Source of the DNA: Candidatus Melainabacteria bacterium
Lineage (GTDB): Bacteria; Cyanobacteriota; Vampirovibrionia; Obscuribacterales; Obscuribacteraceae
Reading direction: 5' to 3'
Length of the DNA: 53,105 bases
NCBI GenBank assembly: GCA_003153555.1
Contig: PLZS01000019.1
Coordinates: forward strand, 4,141-57,245
Below are positions 47,527-53,105 of the stretch, one piece after another. Each line of letters begins with the position of its first letter. Position 1 is the stretch's first letter. The notes below the pieces were generated by a model, which was given only the letters and a program-made list of their open reading frames with translations, did not search any database and was not told where the DNA came from. The position numbers and the translations under genes are program-made.

Positions 47527-47996
47527 ACATGGATCTAACCGATTCAGCGCTTAAACAAATCAGCTACTTACCAAATTTGGTGGAAATTCATCTAGAACGA
47601 TGCAAACACATGTCTCCGGTTGGCATCGAACAGATTGCGAAGATGCCACCATTGAGGTCACTGGATTTACGCGGAATGACACAGCTAACAGATCACGACC
47701 TCGCCTTCGTATTTGCTTGTAAAAACCCGATCTATCTGAGCCTGCAAGATACGAACATCAGCGATGAAGGAATGAAAACCATCGCTCGAAGCAGGATATA
47801 TTACCTTGATATCGCCAATGCGAAGAAAATATCAAATCGTGGATTGATGATGTTGGCTGCAGCAAAACAATTGAAAGGCATAAGACTCACTGTCGCCTCT
47901 CAGATAACCGAAAGTGGTATCACTGAATTCAAGAGAATTCGACCTGACATCACTATCAAAAAGGAGTCAGAACTCGGTTCGATGTTCAAATTATGA
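47484..47996 (+). pseudogene. Leucine-rich-repeat C-terminal part of the broken kinase gene
   Basis: A 170-codon frame with RI-like LRRs: 'LKPINRLYLVNMDLTDSALK', 'LPNLVEIHLERCKHMSPVGI', 'MPPLRSLDLRGMTQLTDHDL', 'NPIYLSLQDTNISDEGMKTI', 'IYYLDIANAKKISNRGLMML'. The frame is open upstream to about 47455, overlapping the kinase tail in another frame. Kinase-LRR fusions are common in this bacterial group, so a deletion with frameshift removed the middle. It could be expressed alone from ATG 47484 but no ribosome binding site is seen. Confidence 0.7.
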
Positions 47997-48028
47997 TCCA
48001 ACGGGGTGGGCGTCTCTTGAGAAAGCGA

Positions 48029-48226
48029 TCAGGACCCTGTTGAAGCAAACGTATTTTCGTTGCCCAATTCTTTGGTTATATCGCACGCCATGTGACCGCA
48101 GCCACAGTGTGGATCTTCTCCTGATGGATCGAACTCTTTGCAGTATTCGCCACAACATTCTCCATCTTGAACTTTGCATTTGCACGGAAGATTTGTGCAA
48201 GAGTGCACGCTCATATCAACTGACAT
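48029..48226 (-). CDS. SmtA/BmtA-type bacterial metallothionein
   Basis: A 65-aa protein with nine Cys and three His: VHSCTNLPCKCKVQDGECCG, EYCKEFDPSGEDPHCGCGHM, ACDITKELG. The order C-x4-C-x-C, CC-x3-C, HC-x-C-x-H-x2-C matches the zinc-finger-like plus cluster layout of cyanobacterial SmtA (CACEPCLC ... YYCSEACA ... GCGHTGCNC). It binds Zn/Cd. GAGG lies eight bases before the ATG. No SmtB repressor gene is adjacent. The C-terminal 15 residues are an extension. Confidence 0.85.
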   Translation of the reverse strand: MSVDMSVHSCTNLPCKCKVQDGECCGEYCKEFDPSGEDPHCGCGHMACDITKELGNENTFASTGS

Positions 48227-48254
48227 ATTCTAATCCTCAAAAAAATAGATTCGC

Positions 48255-48650
48255 TCAAGCAGCGTCGTCGTCAACATTGTCTGGTCGCAACATCAAATTC
48301 TGGTTATCGTCGTCACCGACCTCTGTTTGGAGGTCAACATGCAATAGCTGAGTTTCAGGCAAAAGCCCTTCATCATCGCCTTCATCCACTTCATTTTCTT
48401 CATCCGCGATGCCGTCTGACCAGACTTGATCGCTTTTGTTTGCAACAAATGGTTCTTCTAAATTGCCCAGCCGTTCCTCTTCATCGTTAAAATAATCGTG
48501 AGCATAATTCTCACCGCTCTCGGTTTTAAAAGCACCCTGGGGCTCATCTCGATTGGGTTCGGCTGATTGCCCCTCAACCTGTGCAATTGTGCCTGGCAGC
48601 GGAATACCGCTGACGTGGTTAGCCTTGCCCTTTCCTTGACTGCGCTTCAT
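48255..48650 (-). CDS. Acidic, probably disordered protein
   Basis: From ATG 48650 (AAGGAGG six bases upstream) a 131-aa protein: basic start 'MKRSQGKGKANHVSGIPLPG', then very acidic sequence with 'EEERLGNLEEPF' and 'GIADEENEVDEGDDEGLLPE', ending 'NVDDDAA'. No domain. It lies 28 bp upstream of the metallothionein gene on the same strand, so the two may be cotranscribed. It could be a metal- or DNA-mimic-type acidic protein, but nothing in the sequence shows this. Confidence 0.7.
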   Translation of the reverse strand: MKRSQGKGKANHVSGIPLPGTIAQVEGQSAEPNRDEPQGAFKTESGENYAHDYFNDEEERLGNLEEPFVANKSDQVWSDGIADEENEVDEGDDEGLLPETQLLHVDLQTEVGDDDNQNLMLRPDNVDDDAA

Positions 48651-49087
48651 TAGAGCCTCCTTAACGCGATGTGGTCGCTCTGAACAAGACGCGAGCATTG
48701 ATTGGAAGTTCCATTATTTTATCGAATATTCAACGCCTCAACTCAATTGATCCGGGTTACAAATGCCCCGCATAATGCCAAGGAATCAACTCTAGTATGT
48801 GCAACAGAATCCGTGTCTTATAGATACGACAGGTTTTAACAACGAGCCTGAATAGGCTACCAACAGAGGCTTTCTATTGATCAACGTTCAAAGCTGCTTC
48901 GAATCAAATCAGTGATTTTGTTTATATACAAATGACGCACATTGCAACCGCACAACTGTTAAGCTTGCTGAATCATTTAGTCGCATCGACCAGTCGCAGC
49001 CGCGAGATCATCGGTGCTGCCGGCGGCGGCGGTAGGCGTCGCTTCAGAAGATAGGCACAAAGTAATCGGCGAAGTATGGAGTATTTT
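48651..49087. other. Divergent intergenic region
   Basis: About 437 bp between the acidic protein gene (minus) and the hydrolase gene (plus). Only a GC-rich GCCGGCGGCGGCGG tract (49019-49033) stands out. Promoters for both directions must be here. No gene is supported. Confidence 0.5.
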
Positions 49088-50167
49088 ATGAGGCTGAAAA
49101 GTCAAGCGCTATTCGGGTTACTTCTAAGCATTTTGTCGAGCACAGCCGCAATTGCAGGCGAAGACACGATGCCCCCGCCATACACAGACATCGTTAGCCC
49201 CGAATTAGCGGCCAAATATGCATACACCGAGGATGGTGCCTATACCAAAGCGCTGGGATTTCCCACTTACGAGTGGATGCCTACTACCGGCGATCCAAAA
49301 GCAATCGTTCTGGGCATACACGGATTGACTCTTCACGGGCGACGCTTCCGAATAATAGCCAGAACCCTAGCGGTCAATGGGTTAGGTTTTATATCGATGG
49401 ATATGAGGGGCTTCGGGAGCTGCTATTTTGGCGATACCAAACCCTTCAGCACACCAACTGAAGACAGAACCAAAGTCGACCACGAAAAAAGCTATGCAGA
49501 TATATTGGCACTAGCGCAAATGGTCAAACAAAAATATCCAGGGCTGCGCATAATCGCCTTGGGTGAAAGTTTGGGTTGCTCCTTTGCAGTCAGACTTGCA
49601 GCTGAACACCCCGAGCTTGTCGACGCAGTTCTACTTTCAGCTCCCGCCATGAAGGTCAATCCAGATATGTACGCAGGCCACGGACAAATCATCAAAGGTG
49701 TGGAAGCTGTAATTAAACCGAGTCATGAAGTCAACATGAAAAGCTTTTTCGCCGATCTTGTATCGCAGCGACCAGATGTTCGCAACGAGATGTTAGATGA
49801 TCCGCTCATTCGGAAAGAATTGACGATTCATGCTCTTTTAAGTACAGACGAATTTGTCGGGAAAACAGTTCGCTGGGGAAAACAGACAAGCCCCAAATTG
49901 TCGGTCTTGATCTTGCAAGGAAGCGTCGACGGTTGCGTATCAGCAAAACATGTGACTGACTTGATGAACGCCATGCCATCTGATGATCAAAGCTTAGCCT
50001 GGCGCGGGAATTTTGGACACTTGCAGTTAGAAACAGAGTTTATGCGTGCACCTACAGTTGATGCTGTGGGTGATTGGCTGCAAGACCACAGCGCCGCGCA
50101 AAAAATAAAGTTGAACGATCTTGAACAAAACATCGTTGGACTCGGCGGCACGCTATTGGTCAATTGA
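49088..50167 (+). CDS. Exported alpha/beta-hydrolase (lysophospholipase-like)
   Basis: From ATG 49088 (GGAG seven bases upstream) a 359-aa protein with signal 'ALFGLLLSILSSTAAIAG'. Hydrolase_4-type features: oxyanion 'IVLGIHGLTLHGRRFRIIAR', 'GLGFISMDMRGFGSCYFGDT', nucleophile elbow 'IIALGESLGCSFAVRLAAEH', Asp in 'VLILQGSVDGCVSAKHVTDL' and His in 'NFGHLQLETEF'. It resembles monoacylglycerol lipases/lysophospholipases, acting outside the cytoplasm. Monocistronic. Confidence 0.85.
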   Translation: MRLKSQALFGLLLSILSSTAAIAGEDTMPPPYTDIVSPELAAKYAYTEDGAYTKALGFPTYEWMPTTGDPKAIVLGIHGLTLHGRRFRIIARTLAVNGLGFISMDMRGFGSCYFGDTKPFSTPTEDRTKVDHEKSYADILALAQMVKQKYPGLRIIALGESLGCSFAVRLAAEHPELVDAVLLSAPAMKVNPDMYAGHGQIIKGVEAVIKPSHEVNMKSFFADLVSQRPDVRNEMLDDPLIRKELTIHALLSTDEFVGKTVRWGKQTSPKLSVLILQGSVDGCVSAKHVTDLMNAMPSDDQSLAWRGNFGHLQLETEFMRAPTVDAVGDWLQDHSAAQKIKLNDLEQNIVGLGGTLLVN

Positions 50168-50368
50168 ACGCAGTCATCATTAAGCGCACGCACATCTGCG
50201 GATGCAGTTAGTGTGCCTTTTTCAAGCGGCGCAGAATGGACTCGACAGATTTAGAAAACTAACGGCATCAAATGGTTGTTTCTGCTGAGCTGATAAACTA
50301 GAGCCGGTCAAGACAAGTGATGCCAAGCGCACATGCCGGGCATTCCAATTCGAAGGCATCCAAGATCT

Positions 50369-51778
50369 ATGTTTCGAACCAAAAACAATATGACCAACAA
50401 AATTTTGTTGCGTTGTTTTTTGTTAGTTATTCTGCTTCAACCATCAATTCAAACCTTGTGCGCGTCGAGTGCCGCAGCTGACACAATCGCACCGACATCA
50501 ACAGGTAGCTTCAGTCAACAATACACTCAACTTACTAAAAACATTTTGCTGACTGGATTTGAGGTAGAGCGATTCAGTTTGAATTTCCGAATGGAAAGCG
50601 CCAAACAGCCGAAGTTCAGAAAGTTGCGCTATTTCGTTTCTCAAGAAGCTGGTTCAGCTGGGGGACTGGCGTTCGAAATCACCGAGGTCGACCAGTTGGG
50701 TAAGGGGCGCAAAAATCCACTGCAAATAGACAAAAGGGCCTTGCGTGGAGCTCTTGCCGCAACGACAACGACGTCAATTATCGCCGGCTCCGGCTCTCTT
50801 TTCGAGTTGAGTTCAAACGTCCTGCAGATGATCAAAAATAAGCGCCATGGATATGACCCGAACTCTGCCACCAAGTATGTGTCTACCAAACTGAAGCATA
50901 TTGATGAACTACTTGCCCAACGTGAGGCGCTTGTAGCAGCAAACGCCGACAGTCCATCCTATGAGAGGGCTGTTGCCGAAGGCAAAGTGCTCCACGCATT
51001 GAGAAGTTCATTCATCAATGAGTATTCACACTTTAATGCGGACACGAGCGCATACCGAACATATCAAAATTTATTCTACGTCCTCAATGCTTCCTACAAC
51101 TCGGTTGGCGCAATGGCGGCCAACGTGGCCTACAGAGCGGTAGCTAGACCTCATCTAAACGGCACTGCCAATATCCTTTTCATCGTCAGTGGCGGTCTAG
51201 CCATGGTCACACCGGTGCTGTGTCAAGCAGCTGGACTTTACGCCCAAAAACGTGCATACGCATCGGTCAAAAAGGAGATGGGTCCGTCAGATTTCAACCC
51301 GGATCGATTTGCACAAGATTGCAAAAATCTAGATAGCGCCGGGACTAGCGTGGAAGGATCTCTCATGCCATCGCTGCCTGCGACTCAACGTTTTGCTTTG
51401 TACACTCAATCAAATGAACTTTTCACAAAGCAATTAGACAGCGAAACCAAAACGATGCGGAAACTTGAAAAAGTGGCGCTGCAAAATTCGTACCTTGGTC
51501 CGGTAATTGGTAGCACATTGATGACGCAGGGAATTCTCGGCACCTACGGTTACTATAATTATCCAATTCGAATAAGAAAACAGCTCAATCAATTCTATTG
51601 CGGTGCGATCGTGGGCACCGTTGGTACCAGTATGGCTGTTGTCGGCAACGCGGCTTCGTTACTAGGAACCTTAGCTTACGAACACAAACTTGCTAAACAG
51701 AAACGTTTGCCCATACAACTAATCAAAGAGCGGCTGACACACTTGGATGAAATGGAAAAACTTGTCTCTGCTTTGTAA
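50369..51778 (+). CDS. Exported protein of unknown function with hydrophobic segments
   Basis: A ~469-aa protein with N-terminal signal (LRCFLLVILLQPSIQTLCAS). The mature part has several hydrophobic stretches ('ALAATTTTSIIAGSGSLFEL', 'ANILFIVSGGLAMVTPVLCQ', 'FYCGAIVGTVGTSMAVVGNA') alternating with charged helices (STKLKHIDELLAQREALVAA, 'ERLTHLDEMEKLVSAL'). The start is unclear: ATG 50333, 50369 or 50390 are all in frame, none with a good ribosome binding site. Not recognised; looks like a membrane-inserted, helical hairpin protein. Confidence 0.7.
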   Translation: MFRTKNNMTNKILLRCFLLVILLQPSIQTLCASSAAADTIAPTSTGSFSQQYTQLTKNILLTGFEVERFSLNFRMESAKQPKFRKLRYFVSQEAGSAGGLAFEITEVDQLGKGRKNPLQIDKRALRGALAATTTTSIIAGSGSLFELSSNVLQMIKNKRHGYDPNSATKYVSTKLKHIDELLAQREALVAANADSPSYERAVAEGKVLHALRSSFINEYSHFNADTSAYRTYQNLFYVLNASYNSVGAMAANVAYRAVARPHLNGTANILFIVSGGLAMVTPVLCQAAGLYAQKRAYASVKKEMGPSDFNPDRFAQDCKNLDSAGTSVEGSLMPSLPATQRFALYTQSNELFTKQLDSETKTMRKLEKVALQNSYLGPVIGSTLMTQGILGTYGYYNYPIRIRKQLNQFYCGAIVGTVGTSMAVVGNAASLLGTLAYEHKLAKQKRLPIQLIKERLTHLDEMEKLVSAL

Positions 51779-51840
51779 TGCCCAGTCCGAGGCTTAATTA
51801 CGTCACCGCTAGATCCTGTCACATCAGTTAGGTAGCAAAA

Positions 51841-52620
51841 ATGTCACTGTCTCCATTAGTTTACTGGGCCGTCGCCTTCGTCATATTTTCTCTGCTGGGT
51901 CTGTTTATATCGGCCAAGACAATCAAAATAGATCTCAAGGAAAACGGCGAATTGATTATCGCTATGCTGACTATTTTAGGAACTCTAGTTTCTGTTCTAT
52001 TGGGATTGCTGGTTTCAAGTGCAAATGACCAGTACCGGTCGTTGGAAGAATGTGTGAACAGAGAATCAACTAACGTAAATCAAGTTTTTCGACTGGCGCG
52101 AGGTCTCCCTCAACCGACGGCTTCCATTGTGCAAAATCAATGCATTGAATATTGCGACAAGGTTCTTGGCGAAGAATGGCCAGCCATGAAGCGCGGCGAG
52201 ATGAGTGAACCGGTCTCGAAAATTCTGGCCAGGCTAAGTGACGAAGTTGTGCAATTTCATCCGAGCAATGATGGTGAATCGAACATCCAGTCGGCGATTA
52301 TAACCGCTGCAACCGAAGTAGGAAATGATCGTGGAGTGCGCATTGTTGCCAGTCGAAGCTCATGGACTCACCGTATGCTGCCTTTGATTTTTACCTGCGC
52401 GATTGTAGTTCTGGCATGTTCATATCTTTATGCAGGAAAGGGAAGTTTTCGGTTACATGCGGTATTGGTATCACTAGTAGCGATAACATTAGGCACCAAT
52501 ATTGGTGTCATCTTTTTGATGACGCGTCCATTCTCAAGCGAATGGGCTATTCAGCCTGAAGGATTTGAACTGCACCTCAAAACGATGAAAGAATTTACAA
52601 ACTTTCCAGCCCACCCTTAA
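51841..52620 (+). CDS. DUF4239-like membrane protein
   Basis: A 259-aa protein: two N-terminal transmembrane helices (LVYWAVAFVIFSLLGLFISA; 'ELIIAMLTILGTLVSVLLGL'), a cytosolic helical region (YRSLEECVNRESTNVNQVFR, 'LARGLPQPTASIVQNQCIEY') and two C-terminal helices ('LIFTCAIVVLACSYLYAG', 'VLVSLVAITLGTNIGVIFLM'). The 'E...N....R....LP......I' pattern fits the bestrophin-like DUF4239 family. Function unknown. Convergent with the next gene, overlapping by four bases. Confidence 0.78.
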   Translation: MSLSPLVYWAVAFVIFSLLGLFISAKTIKIDLKENGELIIAMLTILGTLVSVLLGLLVSSANDQYRSLEECVNRESTNVNQVFRLARGLPQPTASIVQNQCIEYCDKVLGEEWPAMKRGEMSEPVSKILARLSDEVVQFHPSNDGESNIQSAIITAATEVGNDRGVRIVASRSSWTHRMLPLIFTCAIVVLACSYLYAGKGSFRLHAVLVSLVAITLGTNIGVIFLMTRPFSSEWAIQPEGFELHLKTMKEFTNFPAHP

Positions 52621-53009
52621 CGCATCTTGCGCGTTGCAATTTCGGCTTCAACTTCTTCTGGAGTGATCTTATTCACCTCCATCACTCCTTCACAAACTTG
52701 ACGCCACGCAACACCGGCTAATGCTTGCTTCACAATAATGTCCAAGACTAGTTTCCGATTCTCTGGGGTGGGCTCAAACGGGGCTTTGCTCCGTTCATCG
52801 AGGCGCACTCGAGCCTTGTGCATCAACGTCAACTTGTCGTCCGATGTCAGCTCTTGAGGCTCCAGCAGATGGGCGCCAATGCAGTATGACAGGTCCAAAG
52901 ACCACTGACCCGCCAGCCGCCACGTCTGCAAAGCCAAGAATGAAGCAATCAGCTCATCTTTTGGTTTTTCTAGTTTCGCGATCTCGATATCAAAATCATT
53001 CTGCATCAT
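52617..53009 (-). CDS. Hypothetical helical protein
   Basis: A 130-aa soluble, mostly helical protein: 'FDIEIAKLEKPKDELIASFL', 'LQTWRLAGQWSLDLSYCIGA', 'LTLMHKARVRLDERSKAPFE', 'PENRKLVLDIIVKQALAGVA' and 'ITPEEVEAEIATRKMR'. Natural codon pattern but no family recognised. It overlaps the end of the DUF4239 gene by four bases. The remaining 96 bp to the window edge show nothing. Confidence 0.65.
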   Translation of the reverse strand: MMQNDFDIEIAKLEKPKDELIASFLALQTWRLAGQWSLDLSYCIGAHLLEPQELTSDDKLTLMHKARVRLDERSKAPFEPTPENRKLVLDIIVKQALAGVAWRQVCEGVMEVNKITPEEVEAEIATRKMR

Positions 53010-53105
53010 CGAATGTTTTATGAATGCGGTCGCCTCGCAACGATATTGACACTTAGACGTGCAGGGACCACAAGTTTTGAGGGGTCCATCGACTCGCTTA
53101 TTGAG

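Overview
The window looks like a chromosomal segment of a diderm, cyanobacterium-related heterotroph. My best guess is the Melainabacteria/Vampirovibrionia, Obscuribacterales-like. This is inference from gene content: a TolC-type outer membrane protein, a lipoprotein AMIN-type amidase, an SmtA-type metallothionein, a microviridin-type ATP-grasp ligase, a LOV histidine kinase, a BioY-like protein, and zinc-ribbon kinase plus LRR genes, with no photosynthesis genes. No rRNA, tRNA or CRISPR array was seen.

Region 1 (1-11 kb) is a dense toxin-antitoxin (TA) zone. It holds ParE/antitoxin, RHH/MazF, a DUF4143 ATPase, HigBA with two palindromic operators, a second ParD-like antitoxin with a beheaded toxin, a GNAT/DUF1778 pair, fragments of VapC, DUF4143 and HigB, a solo HigA, and MazEF. 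About 3.1 kb of this debris lies between two ~124-bp direct repeats made from the 3' end of a DUF547 gene; the right copy runs into the start of a lipoprotein N-acetylmuramoyl-L-alanine amidase gene.

Region 2 (11-23 kb) has coaX and glmU, then the most unusual part of the window: two divergent candidate peptide-tailoring modules. Leftward (16690 to 13957) are a 76-aa ORF with an AVPFFLRAW motif like the PFFARFL leader helix of microviridin precursors, two exported proteins and an MvdC/MvdD-like ATP-grasp ligase. Rightward (16870 to 19538) are a 95-aa Tat-like small protein, an AlkP-fold protein, an HPr-kinase-related protein and a PqqD-like protein, met by a convergent NTP_transf_5 nucleotidyltransferase and then a TolC-family exporter.

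Region 3 (23-36 kb) carries an epimerase, a LOV histidine kinase, tandem coiled-coil paralogues, an OmpR-type regulator, a GT-C-like membrane protein, a zeta-toxin pair, a methyltransferase-like protein, a ferredoxin-MBL fusion, a matrixin-like protease, a small stress membrane protein and a metallophosphoesterase. A dispersed ~28-bp repeat (GCCGGCAAGGATGCCGGC followed by GCTCCCAGG) occurs five times between 24.7 and 37.8 kb. It touches three genes and may supply a ribosome binding site, part of a signal peptide and part of a protein loop.

Region 4 (36-43 kb) is housekeeping: a BioY-like gene, rimI, tsaB and secA (minus strand), then rlmN. SecA has an unusual insertion in its second nucleotide-binding domain and a long charged tail.

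Region 5 (43-53 kb) is accessory: a TPR/zinc-ribbon protein, an unlisted 44-aa protein with 15 cysteines, an lmo0937-family peptide, a truncated Crp-like gene, an XRE regulator, a broken kinase-LRR gene beside an IS605-end-like hairpin, an SmtA-type metallothionein, a hydrolase, and several membrane, secreted or unknown proteins.
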